Below, one piece after another: positions 33,381 to 43,285 of a stretch of DNA of 64,000 bases. Position 1 is the first letter of the stretch. The number at the start of each line of letters is the position of its first letter. Where the stretch lies: assembly GCF_001280205.1 (NCBI RefSeq), contig NZ_CP012573.1:2790001-2854000 (forward strand). Reading direction: 5' to 3'. The notes beneath the pieces were generated by a model, which did no database searches, was not told the DNA's origin, and worked only from the letters and a program-made list of their open reading frames with translations. This stretch comes from Clavibacter capsici. Its GTDB lineage: Bacteria > Actinomycetota > Actinomycetes > Actinomycetales > Microbacteriaceae. The translations under genes and the position numbers were made by a program.

Positions 33381-34517
33381 CTACGGCGGGGTGCTGGCCT
33401 TCCAGCTGCCGCCCGCGATGTACCGCACCATCACGTTGAGGGTGGCGACGAAGGGCACCGCGAACAGGGCGCCCGCGACGCCGCCGACGTACGAGCCGGC
33501 CGCCACGGCGAGCACGACCGCGAGCGGGTGCACGTGCACGGCCCCGCCCATCACGAGCGGCTGCAGCACGTGCGACTCGAGCAGGTGCACGCCGATGACG
33601 GCGACCAGCATGATGACGGCCTGCAGCGGCCCCACGAACACCAGCGCGATGACGACCGCGAACGCACCCGACACGATGGCGCCCACGACCGGGATGAAGG
33701 ACGCGAGGAACACGACGACCGCGATGGGGATGGCGAGCGGCAGGCCGAGGAGCCACGCGGCGATGCCGATGCCGACGGCGTTGCCCGCCGCGACGAAGAT
33801 CTGCACACGCGTGAACGCGGAGAGCGTGCCCCAGCCGGCGCGGCCCGCGCCGTCGATCGCCGGGCGCGCGCGCCGCGGGAAGACCCGGACGACGAACCGC
33901 CAGATGCCGCGCCCGTCGATGAGCACGATGACGATGGTGAAGAACGCGAGCAGCGCGCCCGTGACGAGGTGGCCGACGCCGAGCCCCGCGTCGAGCGCGC
34001 CGGTGAGCAGGGCCTCCCGGCTGTTCTCGAGCGCCTTGCCCGCCGAGGCGAGCAGCGCGTCGTAGTCGGCCGGCACCACGTTGAAGGGCGGCTGCGCGAG
34101 GAGGTCGCGCACGTCCTCGAAGCGCGCCATGGCCTCGCGCTGCAGGGTGGGGATGCCCGTGCGGATCTGCGTGACGACCAGCAGCAGGAGCCCCGCGATG
34201 ACGACGGCGGTGCCGAGCAGGGTCGAGGTGATGGCGATCCACGCGGGCCACCTGCGCCTCCGCAGCGCTCCCACGAGCGGCTCCAGCAGCGCGCAGATGA
34301 GGAGGCCGATGAGGAACGGGATGACCACCTCCTTGACCGCGACGAGGATCCACACGAATGCGGCCACCGCGATGCCGATGACCACCAGGCGCCACGCCCA
34401 CTCGGACGCGAGCAGGACCCCGGGGGTGACGCCGCGCGCGGCTGCGCGGTCGGCGTGCGGGGTGGCGTCGGCGGGCGGCGCGGGGGTTCCCGGCGAGGGC
34501 TCGACGTCGTGGGACAT
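33381..34517 (-). CDS. AI-2E family transporter (378 aa)
   Basis: Starts MSHDVEPSPGTPAPPADATP. About eight helices with the family pattern WRLVVIGIAVAAFVWILVAV, IPFLIGLLICALLEPLVGAL, LVTGALLAFFTIVIVLIDGR, ASFIPVVGAIVSGAFAVVIA and GVHLLESHVLQPLVMGGAVHVHPLAV. The E...LQP.V.G..V..HPL motif is diagnostic of the AI-2E/PerM family, some members of which are Na+/H+ antiporters or envelope-related permeases. No AI-2 role should be assumed. The start at 34517 is chosen over a longer Arg-rich reading to 34673. Confidence 0.85.
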   Translation of the reverse strand: MSHDVEPSPGTPAPPADATPHADRAAARGVTPGVLLASEWAWRLVVIGIAVAAFVWILVAVKEVVIPFLIGLLICALLEPLVGALRRRRWPAWIAITSTLLGTAVVIAGLLLLVVTQIRTGIPTLQREAMARFEDVRDLLAQPPFNVVPADYDALLASAGKALENSREALLTGALDAGLGVGHLVTGALLAFFTIVIVLIDGRGIWRFVVRVFPRRARPAIDGAGRAGWGTLSAFTRVQIFVAAGNAVGIGIAAWLLGLPLAIPIAVVVFLASFIPVVGAIVSGAFAVVIALVFVGPLQAVIMLVAVIGVHLLESHVLQPLVMGGAVHVHPLAVVLAVAAGSYVGGVAGALFAVPFVATLNVMVRYIAGGSWKASTPP

Positions 34518-34654
34518 GGCGGTGCTCCGATCTCGATGCGCGAGGAGGACGGTCCCTCGATGCGAGGTGGGCCCGGCGCCCATCATGGCCGGGCCCGACG
34601 GACGCGCGGGCGACGGCGCCTGATGCGTGTGCATGAGGATCCTCCGCGTCGCTG

Positions 34655-34679
34655 TGGGGGATCCGTGCGGCATCCCCCA
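34655..34679. promoter_or_regulatory. Palindromic hairpin before the ABC importer
   Basis: An 8-bp perfect inverted repeat (tgggggat and atccccca) around ccgtgcggc. It lies 27 bases before the Fur/Zur-like box. No gene upstream on the plus strand needs a terminator, so this is more likely an operator or part of a leader structure. Nothing else is seen in 34518-34738 apart from the operator that follows. Confidence 0.35.
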
Positions 34680-34705
34680 GGCGTCGGCGGATCGGCAGGG
34701 CTATG

Positions 34706-34720
34706 TGAGAATGATTCTCG
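34706..34720. promoter_or_regulatory. Fur/Zur-like operator
   Basis: TGAGAATGATTCTCG is a 7-1-7 palindrome with arms GAGAAT/ATTCTC, close to the TGAAAATNATTTTCA class of actinobacterial Zur and Fur boxes and also like a classical iron box. It ends six bases before the GGAGG ribosome binding site of the FecCD permease, so binding would block transcription or initiation. It is the only clearly AT-rich palindrome in the neighbourhood. Metal specificity cannot be told. Confidence 0.6.
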
Positions 34721-34738
34721 ACAACAGGAGGACGCCCG

Positions 34739-35869
34739 ATGGATCCGCTCGTCGAGCACCCCGACACCCCCGCGCCGGTCGCGCCCGTCGCGCCCGCCCC
34801 GGCCCTCGGCTCCCCGGCCGCCGCCGTCACCGCGGTCCTCCGTCGCGCCCGTCGCCGCGGCCGCACCACCGTCGGCGTGCTGGCGCTCCTCCTCGCGCTG
34901 GTCGTCGTCGCCGCGCTCGCGATCGGCCCCGTGCCGCTGCCGCCGGCGACCGTCGCGGGGATCCTCGGCGAGCGCCTGCTCGGCATGCCGCGCGGCGACT
35001 GGACCGACTCCGCCGCGCAGATCGTCATCGGCACCCGGGCTCCGCGCGTCGCGATGGCCGTCGTCGCGGGCGCCGTGCTCGCGGCGGCCGGCGCGCTCCT
35101 CCAGGCGCTCGTGCGCAACGCCCTCGCGGATCCGTACCTCCTCGGCCTCAACTCCGGCGCGTCCACGGGCGTGGCCTTCGTCGTGCTCGTCGCGGGCGGC
35201 GGCAGCGCGCTCCTCTTCTCCGGCGCCGCGCTCGCGGGCGCGATCGGCGCGGTGCTGCTCGTGACCCTGCTCGCGGGCGCCGCCGACCGCCGCGGCCCGC
35301 TGCGCCTGGTGCTCGCCGGGCTCGCCGTCGGCTACGCGCTGAACGCGGCGACGAGCTTCCTCGTGTTCTCGAGCGACTCGCCCGAGGCCGCGCGGTCCGT
35401 GCTGTTCTGGCTGCTCGGATCCCTCGCCAGCGTGCAGCCGCTGGCGCTCGCGGGCGCGGCGGTCGCGGCGGCGGTCGGGCTCACGGCGCTGATCATCGTC
35501 GCGCCGCTCGTGGACGCGCTCGCCTCGGGCGACGACTCCGCGCGCTCCGCGGGCCTCGACCCCGAGCGCGCGCGGATCGGCCTCATGGTGGGCGTCTCGG
35601 CCATGGTCGGCGTGATCGTCGCGGGCGTCGGCGGCGTCGGGTTCGTCGGCCTCGTGGTGCCGCACCTCGCGCGACGGCTCGTCGGCGGGCGTCACCGGCT
35701 CGTGCTCCCGGCCGCCGCCCCGCTCGGCGCGATGCTGCTCGTCGGCGCCGACACGGTCGCGCGCACGGCGCTCGCGCCGCAGGAGATCCCGGTGGGCGTC
35801 GTCACCGGGATCCTCGGCGCGCCCTTCCTCCTCGTCCTCCTCCGCCGCGGCGGGATCCGCGCGGCCTGA
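34739..35869 (+). CDS. FecCD-family ABC importer permease (376 aa)
   Basis: Starts MDPLVEHPDTPAPVAPVAPA; a 50-residue cytoplasmic tail precedes nine or ten helices. The family signatures are TRAPRVAMAVVAGAVLAAAGALLQALVRNALADPYLLGLNSGAS and GGVGFVGLVVPHLARRLVGGRHR near the C-terminus. FecCD/BtuC permeases import siderophores, haem or cobalamin; a Microbacteriaceae branch is often labelled an F420-0 transporter on weak grounds. The Fur/Zur-like box upstream favours a metal-chelate substrate. It is first of a four-gene operon. Confidence 0.88.
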   Translation: MDPLVEHPDTPAPVAPVAPAPALGSPAAAVTAVLRRARRRGRTTVGVLALLLALVVVAALAIGPVPLPPATVAGILGERLLGMPRGDWTDSAAQIVIGTRAPRVAMAVVAGAVLAAAGALLQALVRNALADPYLLGLNSGASTGVAFVVLVAGGGSALLFSGAALAGAIGAVLLVTLLAGAADRRGPLRLVLAGLAVGYALNAATSFLVFSSDSPEAARSVLFWLLGSLASVQPLALAGAAVAAAVGLTALIIVAPLVDALASGDDSARSAGLDPERARIGLMVGVSAMVGVIVAGVGGVGFVGLVVPHLARRLVGGRHRLVLPAAAPLGAMLLVGADTVARTALAPQEIPVGVVTGILGAPFLLVLLRRGGIRAA

Positions 35870-35914
35870 GCCGCCGATCCGCCGCACCCCTCCCACCCCG
35901 AACCAGGAAGCCCC

Positions 35915-36933
35915 ATGACCCGATCCCCCGCGCTCCCGCGCCCGCTCCGCCGCCCGCTCGCCGCGCTCGCCTCCGCCGCCCTCCTCGTCGGGCTCGCCGC
36001 CTGCGCGCCCGCGACCGCCACCGCTCCCGGTGCCGCGGATCCGACCGCCGGCTCCTCCTTCCCGCTCACGATCACCAACTGCGGCTCGTCCGTGACGCTC
36101 CCGGCGCCGCCGGAGCGGATCGTGCTGGTGAACGCCGACGAGATCCCGAACCTGGAGGCGCTCGGCGCGGTCGACCGCGTCGTCGCGCTCACCGGCGCGC
36201 TCCAGCCCGACCTCTACGACCCGGCCACGTACGACGCGCTCGCGAAGGCCGACGTGCTGTCGACCGAGACGAACGCGACCGGCGGATCCGTGGTGTCGCA
36301 GGAGAGCCTCATCGGCATGCGGCCCGACCTCGTGATCGCGCCCGAGAAGGCCGTCGACCGCGCCGCCCTCGCGGCCAGCGGCATCCCGCTCTACACGCCG
36401 AGCGCGTACTGCGCCGATCCCGCCCCCGAGCTGCGCGCGACCGCCACCTTCGACCGCGTCTGGGACGAGCTGCGCTCCCTCGGCGCGGTGCTCGGTGCGG
36501 GCGACCGGGCGGAGCAGGCGATCGCCGACGCCCAGGCGGGGCTCGGCTCGCCCGTCTCCGACGCGGGGACGGCCGCCGCGCTCTACGTCTCCTCCGGAGG
36601 CAGCGTGCTCTCCCCCTACGGCGGCCCGAGCATGGTGACGCCGGTCTTCGAGGCGGCCGGCCTCCGCAACGTCTACGCCGACTCCGACCAGCGCGTGTTC
36701 GACGCCAACGTGGAGGACATCGTCGCCCGGGATCCGCGCACCGTCGTGCTGCTCTACTCCAGCGGCTCGGCGGAGGACGCGGTGGCCGCGTTCCGCGGCG
36801 CGCCGGGCGTCTCCGGGCTCTCGGCCGTGCGCGACGGCCGCGTGGTGGCGCTGCGGTTCCCGTTCACGGATCCGCCGAGCATGCTCTCCGTGAAGGGCCC
36901 GGCCGAGCTCGCCGGGCTGCTCGCCGCGCTGCC

Positions 36934-36937
<4 letters not shown>
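35915..36937 (+). CDS. Periplasmic-type binding lipoprotein of the FecCD importer (340 aa)
   Basis: Signal peptide with lipobox LVGLAAC, then a TroA/BtuF-like fold: FPLTITNCGSSVTLPAPPER, IVLVNADEIPNLEALGAVDR, GMRPDLVIAPEKAVDRAALA and a C-terminal ...DGRVVALRFPFTDPPSMLSV. The 'NCG..V....PPERIV..N' start is typical of iron-siderophore and related binding proteins. A mature Cys pair (NCG, YCADP) may form a disulfide. Substrate unknown; metal chelate or corrinoid are the likely classes. Its stop overlaps the ATPase start (GTGA). Confidence 0.85.
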
Positions 36938-37739
<802 letters not shown>

Positions 37740-37743
<4 letters not shown>

Positions 37744-38573
37744 CCGACACCCTCCCCGCCGCCCCCGCGCTCGGATCCGCCGACGCCGCCGCCCTCGCGG
37801 ACGCCCGCTCCCTCGCCGCCCGCTGGGACGCGCAGCAGACCGGCTACATCCGCCACCGCGCCGAGCGGTTCGCGACCATCGCGCGCGTCGTGCGGCACGT
37901 GGCCGCGGGATCCGCCGAGCCGCGGATCCTCGACCTGGCCGGCGGCACCGGATCCCTCGCGCTCGAGGTGCTCGCCGCCGTCCCGGGCGCCACCGCCGTC
38001 GTCGCCGACAAGGACCCGGCGCTGCTCGCCATCGCGGCCGACCTCGCGCTCGGCGAGCCGCGGCTCGAGATCGCGGAGGTGGACCTCGCGCACGCCGGCT
38101 GGGCGGATCACCCGCTCATCGCCCGGGGCGGCTTCGACGCCGTCGTCTCCTCCACGGCCCTGCACTGGCTGCAGCCGGCCGCGCTCGTCGACGTGTACCG
38201 CGCGCTGCCGGCGCTCGTGCGCCCCGGCGGGATCGTGCTGGACGGGGACCACCTCTCCTACGACGCGCACCAGGAGGGCACGCTCGCGCGCATCGCCCTC
38301 GCGGACGACCGGGAGGTGCAGGACGCGGCGTTCGCGTCCGGCGGCGTCGACACCTGGGACGCGTGGTGGCAGGCCGTCGCCGACACCCCGCGCTACGCCG
38401 ACGCGCTCGCCCGGCGCGACGAGGTCTGGGGCGAGGAGCTCCACGTCGCGCCCCCGAAGGTCACGCTCGGCTTCCACCTGGAGGCGCTCCGCAGCGCGGG
38501 CTTCCGGGAGACGGGCACGCTGTGGCGCTACCTCGACGACGTGGTGCTGTACGCGGTGCGCGGGAACGGCTGA
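37740..38573 (+). CDS. Class I SAM-dependent methyltransferase (277 aa)
   Basis: Starts MTDTLPAAPALGSADAAALA. Motif I is ILDLAGGTGSLALEVLAAVP with VVADKDPALL as the acidic strand-2 end, followed by FDAVVSSTALHWLQPAALVDVYRALPALVRPGG, the motif 'post-I' and III region of UbiE-like enzymes. It overlaps the importer ATPase gene by four bases, so it may modify the imported compound or a related product. Its last 46 bases overlap the 3' end of the convergent exporter ATPase gene (38528-38573), an unusually long convergent overlap. Confidence 0.88.
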
Positions 38574-39265
38574 GCCGGCTCCTCCTCGTCGACGCGCGTG
38601 ATCCGCCCGTCCACCACCGTGACGAGCCGGTCGAGCGCATCGCGGTGCACGAGGTCATGGGTCACGAGCAGGGTCGCCGTGCTCTGCTCGTGGCTGAGCT
38701 GGGCGATGAGGTCCATGATCTCCGCGCCGCGCTCCTGGTCGAGCGCGCTCGTGGGCTCGTCGACGAGGAGCACGGACGGGGCGTGCACGAGCGCGCGGGC
38801 GATGGCGACGCGCTGGCGCTGCCCGCCGGAGAGCTGCGCGGGGCGCTTGCCCGCGTGGGCGGCGAGGCCGACCGCGTCGAGGAGCTCGTCGGCGCGGACG
38901 CGGACGGCGCGACGCCGCGCGGATCCACCGCCGCCGAGCTCCGCCATCACGAGCAGCTGCTCGCGGGCGGTGAGCGACGGCACGAGGTTCGACTGCTGGA
39001 ACACGATGCCGATGCTCTCCCGCCGCAGCGCCGCCGCCTCCTTCCGCCCGAGGGTCGCGGCGTCGACGTCGCCGACGAGCACGCGCCCGGAGTCGGGGCG
39101 GATCAGCGTGGCCGCGACCGCGAGGATCGAGGACTTGCCGGAGCCCGACGGCCCTGTGATGCCGGTGACGACCCCCGCGGGCGCCGTGAGGGTGACGTGG
39201 TCGACCGCGGTGAGGCGGGAGTCCCCGTCGGGGAAGGTGAGGGTGACGTCGTCGAGGTGGATCAT
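38528..39265 (-). CDS. ABC exporter ATP-binding protein, MacB/LolD type (245 aa)
   Basis: Starts MIHLDDVTLTFPDGDSRLTA. Walker A GPSGSGKSS, Q-loop IGIVFQQSNLVPSLTAREQL, signature LSGGQRQRVAIARALVHAP, Walker B VLLVDEPTSALD and switch LLVTHDLVHRDAL are present. The NLVPSLTA segment is typical of the MacB/LolD/FtsE subgroup that works with FtsX-like permeases. It overlaps the permease gene start by four bases on its upstream side (39262-39265) and is likely controlled by the two-component system encoded divergently at 40496. Confidence 0.93.
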   Translation of the reverse strand: MIHLDDVTLTFPDGDSRLTAVDHVTLTAPAGVVTGITGPSGSGKSSILAVAATLIRPDSGRVLVGDVDAATLGRKEAAALRRESIGIVFQQSNLVPSLTAREQLLVMAELGGGGSARRRAVRVRADELLDAVGLAAHAGKRPAQLSGGQRQRVAIARALVHAPSVLLVDEPTSALDQERGAEIMDLIAQLSHEQSTATLLVTHDLVHRDALDRLVTVVDGRITRVDEEEPAQPFPRTAYSTTSSR

Positions 39266-40347
39266 CGGTTGCTCCCGAGTGCGGTGAGGGGGTCGGCGTG
39301 GGTGACGGTGCGGAGCGCGACGGCGGCGCCGGCGAGCCCCAGGACGGCCATGACGGCCGCCGGGAGGACGGTGGTGAGCGGGCTGAGCAGGAACGGGATG
39401 GTGCCGCTCGCGAGGGCGCCGAGGCCGGCGACCACGGCGATCCCGACGCCGATCCCGAGCACCAGCACCACGAGCGCCTGCCCGAGCGCGTCGCGGATGA
39501 GGGACGCGTCGGAGGCGCCGAGGGCCTTGAGCACGGCGATGTCGCCCGCGCGCTGCATGGTCCAGACCGTGAAGAAGGCGCCGACCACGAGCGCGGAGAC
39601 GCCGAAGAGCATCGCGATCATGAGCCCGAGCGACCCGACCTCGGACTTGAACGTCTCGAGCGCGCCGAGGCTGGTGAGCGCCGGGGAGGCGGAGGTGCCG
39701 GTGGCGGTCGCGGCGGCGTCCCAGTCGGGGGATCCGGAGACGGCGAGCACGGTCGCGTCGCCGTGGCCGCCGAGCCGCTGGTCGGCCGCGGCCCAGGCGG
39801 CTGGGGTCAGCGCGACGACGGGCGTGTGGCTGTAGGAGGCGTCGCCGCCGATCGACGCGACGCGGTAGTCGGTGCCGGCGATCGCGATCCGGTCGCCGAC
39901 GGCCGCGTGCAGCGAGCGGGCGGCAGCCGAGGACAGGCCCACCGCGTCGTCCGCGTCGGGGGCGAGGTCGGTCACGGTCGACGCCGGGGCGCCGTGCGGG
40001 ACCCCGAACAGCGCGACCGCGACCGCGGATGCCGCGTCGCCGTCGGCCGTCGCCCGGCCCTGGACTATGCCGACCGGCGTGACCGCCGTGACGCCGGCGG
40101 TGCCCCGCCAGGCGGCGACCGTCGCGTCGTCGAGCGACGACCGCGCGAACGACGGCTGGCCCGCATCCGGCTGCGCGAGCACGAGCCGGTCGCCGGGGAG
40201 CCCGAGGACGGCGGAGACGTCCTGCTCCGCGAGCCCGCCGGTGAGCCCGGCGAGGAACCCCACGAGCAGGGTGATGAGGGCGACGACCGCGCCGATGAGC
40301 GCGAACCGGCCCCGGGCGAATCGGAGGTCTCGACGGGCGACGAACAC
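39262..40347 (-). CDS. FtsX-like ABC permease (361 aa)
   Basis: Read from a GTG at 40347 with GGAAGGA upstream (VFVARRDLRFARGRFALIGA). One N-terminal helix (LIGAVVALITLLVGFLAGL), a large extracytoplasmic domain (about residues 40-230), then three C-terminal helices (LGLMIAMLFGVSALVVGAFF, ALVVLVLGIGVGIAVVAGL and FLLSPLTTVLPAAVMAVLGL). This is the MacB/FtsX type-VII ABC topology, which couples ATP use to extracellular events such as toxin or lipid export. RSSLDDATVAAWRGTAGVTA matches the MacB periplasmic core start. Confidence 0.88.
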   Translation of the reverse strand: MFVARRDLRFARGRFALIGAVVALITLLVGFLAGLTGGLAEQDVSAVLGLPGDRLVLAQPDAGQPSFARSSLDDATVAAWRGTAGVTAVTPVGIVQGRATADGDAASAVAVALFGVPHGAPASTVTDLAPDADDAVGLSSAAARSLHAAVGDRIAIAGTDYRVASIGGDASYSHTPVVALTPAAWAAADQRLGGHGDATVLAVSGSPDWDAAATATGTSASPALTSLGALETFKSEVGSLGLMIAMLFGVSALVVGAFFTVWTMQRAGDIAVLKALGASDASLIRDALGQALVVLVLGIGVGIAVVAGLGALASGTIPFLLSPLTTVLPAAVMAVLGLAGAAVALRTVTHADPLTALGSNR

Positions 40348-40495
40348 GTTGGGTCCTTCCGGCGCCGGGACCCTCCCTGACGCCGGGACGAGCCTCGCCG
40401 CCCGGGCGCGCGGGTCCATCGGGGAGGAGTACGGTCCCTCGATCGAACTTCCGGTTGATCCGCTCACCGCCCTGCGCCCGTAGCCTTCAGGGGCC

Positions 40496-41677
40496 ATGGC
40501 CGCCCACAGCACCCTCACCCCCGTCTTCGTGGGGCTCCGCACGGGGTTGCACGTGCTCTCCGCGTCGCTGCTCACGCTCGTCGTGGTGCGCGTGCTCGTC
40601 GTCGAGGGCCCGCGGATGCCGACCGCGCTCGCGCTCTCCGCTGCCTTCGCGGCCGTCTACCTCCTCGGCGCGCGCGTGCCGGCCGCCCGTCCGTCGCGGA
40701 GGGCCGCCGCCGGCGCCGCGTGGATCACCGCGCTCACCGCCGCGTGGCTGGCGCTCCTCGTGCTGGTGCCGGACGCGGCGTACCTCGTCTTCCCCCTCTT
40801 CTTCCTCTACCTGCACGTGCTGCCGCGGGTCGTCGGGCCGGTCGCGGTGGTCGTCGCGACGCTCGTGGCCGTCGTGGCGCTGGGGCTGCACGGCGGGTTC
40901 ACGGTCGGCGGCGTGATCGGGCCGCTCGTCGGCGCGGGCGTCGCGCTCCTCATCGGGCTCGGCTACCGGGCGCTCGCGCGGGAGTCGGCCGAGCGGGAGG
41001 CGCTCGTCGCCGAGCTGATCGCGACGCGCGACCTGCTCGCCGCGACCGAGCGCGAGCAGGGGGTGCTGACGGAGCGCGCGCGGCTCGCGCGGGAGATCCA
41101 CGACACGGTCGCGCAGGGGCTCACGAGCATCCAGATGCTGCTGCACGCGGCCGAGGCGGCGGACGGCGACCGGCCGGGCCTCGAGCACATCCGCCTGGCC
41201 CGCAGCACGGCGGCCGACGGCCTGGCCGACGCGCGCCGCTTCATCCGGGAGCTGGCGCCGCCGTCGCTCGACGCCGGCCTCGGCGCCGCGCTCGGGCGCC
41301 TGGCCGCGCAGTGGCGCCGGGAGGGGCTCCGGATCGACGTGACGGTGCCGCCGCTCGACCGGCCGCTGCCGATGGCCGTGCAGACCGCGCTGCTCCGGAT
41401 CGCCCAGGGCGCCGTGGCGAACGTCGCGCAGCACGCGGACGCGAGCGTCGTCGAGATCGGCGTCGCGGTCACGGCCGCGCACGCGACGCTCACCGTGCGC
41501 GACGACGGCGCGGGCTTCGACCCGGCGCGCGTGGGCGACGACGCCGGCACGACCGACTCGTTCGGGCTCCGCGCCATGGCGCAGCGGGTGGACCAGCTCG
41601 GCGGCCGCCTCGTCGTGGACAGCGCGCCCGGCCGGGGCACCACCATCACCGCGATCCTGGAGGTCGACCCGTCGTGA
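40496..41677 (+). CDS. Sensor histidine kinase, NarL/DesK (HisKA_3) type (393 aa)
   Basis: Starts MAAHSTLTPVFVGLRTGLHV. Four or five membrane helices span residues 20-150 (for instance AAGAAWITALTAAWLALLVL, LFFLYLHVLPRVVGPVAVVV), then a coiled segment and the HisKA_3 box RARLAREIHDTVAQGLTSIQ with the phospho-accepting His at about residue 201. The ATPase lobe shows RIAQGAVANVAQHADAS and FGLRAMAQRVDQLGGRL plus APGRGTTI. TAGCCT at 40481-40486 may be a -10 box of a leaderless transcript. It pairs with the response regulator that overlaps its stop. Confidence 0.9.
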   Translation: MAAHSTLTPVFVGLRTGLHVLSASLLTLVVVRVLVVEGPRMPTALALSAAFAAVYLLGARVPAARPSRRAAAGAAWITALTAAWLALLVLVPDAAYLVFPLFFLYLHVLPRVVGPVAVVVATLVAVVALGLHGGFTVGGVIGPLVGAGVALLIGLGYRALARESAEREALVAELIATRDLLAATEREQGVLTERARLAREIHDTVAQGLTSIQMLLHAAEAADGDRPGLEHIRLARSTAADGLADARRFIRELAPPSLDAGLGAALGRLAAQWRREGLRIDVTVPPLDRPLPMAVQTALLRIAQGAVANVAQHADASVVEIGVAVTAAHATLTVRDDGAGFDPARVGDDAGTTDSFGLRAMAQRVDQLGGRLVVDSAPGRGTTITAILEVDPS

Positions 41678-42294
41678 TCCGCATCGTCATCGCCGACGAC
41701 CACCCCGTCGTCCGCGCGGGCCTCCGCGCCGTGCTCGACGTGGCCGGCGACATCGACGTGGTCGGGGAGGCTTCGACCCCCGACGAGGCCGTCGCGCTCG
41801 CCGCCTCCCTCGACCCGGACCTCGTGCTCATGGACCTGCAGTTCGGGCAGGAGCGCACGGGCGCGGACGCGACCCGGCAGATCCGGCAGGCGGAGGCGGC
41901 GCCCTACGTGCTGGTGCTCACCAACTACGACAGCGACGGCGACATCCTCGGCGCGGTCGAGGCCGGCGCGAGCGGCTACCTGCTCAAGGACGCGCCGCCG
42001 GCGGAGCTGCTCGCGGCCGTGCGCGCGGCGGCGGCCGGCGAGAGCGCCCTCGCGCCCGCGGTCGCGAGCCGACTCCTGGCCCGGATGCGCGCGCCACGCG
42101 TCAGCCTGTCCGCCCGCGAGATCGAGGTGCTCCGGCTCGTCGCCGACGGCGCCTCCAACACGGAGGTGGGCGCGCGCCTGCACATCACCGACGCGACCGT
42201 GAAGTCGCACCTCGTGCACGTCTTCTCGAAGCTCGGCGTGAGCTCGCGGACGGCCGCGGTGGCGGAGGCGCGGGGGTTGGGGATCCTGCGCTGA
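41674..42294 (+). CDS. Response regulator, NarL/FixJ family (206 aa)
   Basis: A GTG start overlapping the kinase stop (GTGA). Receiver domain begins VIRIVIADDHPVVRAGLRAV (acidic pair), with the phospho-acceptor in DLVLMDLQFGQ at about residue 52 and the switch residues in LVLTNYDSDGD and GYLLKDAPPAEL. The C-terminal LuxR-type HTH is LSAREIEVLRLVADGASNTE...ITDATVKSHLVHVFSKLGV. Probably activates the divergent MacB-type exporter at 38528-40347, as in similar envelope-stress modules. It is followed by a strong terminator. Confidence 0.93.
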   Translation: MIRIVIADDHPVVRAGLRAVLDVAGDIDVVGEASTPDEAVALAASLDPDLVLMDLQFGQERTGADATRQIRQAEAAPYVLVLTNYDSDGDILGAVEAGASGYLLKDAPPAELLAAVRAAAAGESALAPAVASRLLARMRAPRVSLSAREIEVLRLVADGASNTEVGARLHITDATVKSHLVHVFSKLGVSSRTAAVAEARGLGILR

Positions 42295-42319
42295 GGGCGC
42301 CCCGACGCCGGGCGGACGA

Positions 42320-42349
42320 CGAAGGGCCCCGGTCTCCCGGGGCCCTTCG
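42320..42349. terminator. Bidirectional intrinsic terminator
   Basis: A 13-bp perfect stem (cgaagggccccgg and complement) with a 4-base loop, between the response regulator ending at 42294 and the tRNA gene on the other strand ending at 42392. It would stop both transcripts. Confidence 0.75.
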
Positions 42350-42391
42350 CGCGGATCGGGCTGCTCGCGAGGCGAGCCGCCGGGATCCATC

Positions 42392-42481
42392 TGGCGGTGG
42401 CGGTGGGATTTGAACCCACGGTGGAGTCTCCCCCACACACGCTTTCGAGGCGTGCTCCTTAGGCCGCTCGGACACGCCACC
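42392..42481 (-). tRNA. tRNA-Ser (anticodon CGA)
   Basis: On the minus strand the 90-base tRNA starts GGTGGCG and pairs with CGCCACC at its 3' end, followed by the discriminator G and an encoded CCA. The anticodon loop is CTCGAAA within stem CACGC/GCGTG, giving anticodon CGA (codon UCG). A long variable arm (GTGTGGGGGAGACTCCACC) and GGTTCAAATCC T arm are those of serine tRNAs. Nothing in the flanks looks like an integrated element. Confidence 0.96.
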
Positions 42482-42537
42482 GGGATCGAGTGTAGTACAG
42501 GCCCGGCACCCGATCGCACGGCCCGGGCGGCGGCGGA

Positions 42538-43119
42538 TCAGCGCGCGGAGGCCAGCGCGCGCACCGTCACGGGCGCCTCGACGCGCACCGGGACCGTCGC
42601 GAGGCGGGCCGCGCGCGGGGCTACGACGGGTGCCGACGCGTCGACCAGGCGGATCCCCCGCACCTCGACGACGGCCGGGACGGGCACCGCGAGGAGGTCG
42701 CCGGCCGCGACGTCGGCGGGCAGCCGCACGGACGCGCCGCCGACCGTCGCGGGGCGCGCGGCGGCGGTGGACGCGCGGCCGATCAGCCGCAGCTCCGACC
42801 ACGTGCAGGCGAGGCCCGCGATGTCGGCGTCGAGGAGGAGGGCGCGCGGGGCGTCGTCGGTCGCGGGCGCGACGGCGAGGATGCGCAGGACGACCGCCGA
42901 GGCCGACGCCGTCCGCGACGCGCGGCCGCTGCTGCCGCGCTCCACCGCCGGGCCGGTGACGACGCCGGGCGTGCCGCGCTCGGCGGCGAGCGCGACGAGG
43001 GAGACGTCGCCGACCCGCAGGTCGGTCGTGGTGGCGACGGTGCCCGCGGGCCAGAGGGCGGCGGCGAGCGGATCCGGGATGCTGCGGCGGAGCGACGGGA
43101 GGATCGCGGTGAGGGTCAT
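42538..43119 (-). CDS. Hypothetical protein (193 aa)
   Basis: Starts MTLTAILPSLRRSIPDPLAA. Ala/Val-rich, beta-strand-heavy and basic (APATDDAPRALLLDADIAGL, AGLACTWSELRLIGRASTAA, LAVPVPAVVEVRGIRLVDAS). The pattern of short strands (TTTDLRVGDVSLVAL, CGxLGxxP-like turns) is reminiscent of SAF/flagellar-ring-type beta folds but not enough to name a family. It stands alone, divergent from the HAD gene, in the same orientation as the tRNA. Confidence 0.5.
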   Translation of the reverse strand: MTLTAILPSLRRSIPDPLAAALWPAGTVATTTDLRVGDVSLVALAAERGTPGVVTGPAVERGSSGRASRTASASAVVLRILAVAPATDDAPRALLLDADIAGLACTWSELRLIGRASTAAARPATVGGASVRLPADVAAGDLLAVPVPAVVEVRGIRLVDASAPVVAPRAARLATVPVRVEAPVTVRALASAR

Positions 43120-43285
43120 GGCTGCAGGTCTACCGCCGCGCAGGGCGGCGGGGAGCGGCCCTCACGGAAGCCGTGCGCCGGGCGCGGCGACCCTCACGGG
43201 ATCCGCACGGCGCGGGACGACGCGCGCCCCGGCCCGCGAGCGGCCATGCTCGAGGGGACCCGTCCGCCCGTCCCGAAGGAGACCC

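Noticed and set aside
31013-34517. Autoinducer-2 export by the AI-2E family protein
   Set aside because: The name is historical; no quorum-sensing gene is nearby and many members are ion antiporters, so no such role is claimed.
42392-42481. tRNA-Ser as an integration site of an element
   Set aside because: No integrase and no second copy of the tRNA 3' end was noticed in the flanks; the neighbours look chromosomal.
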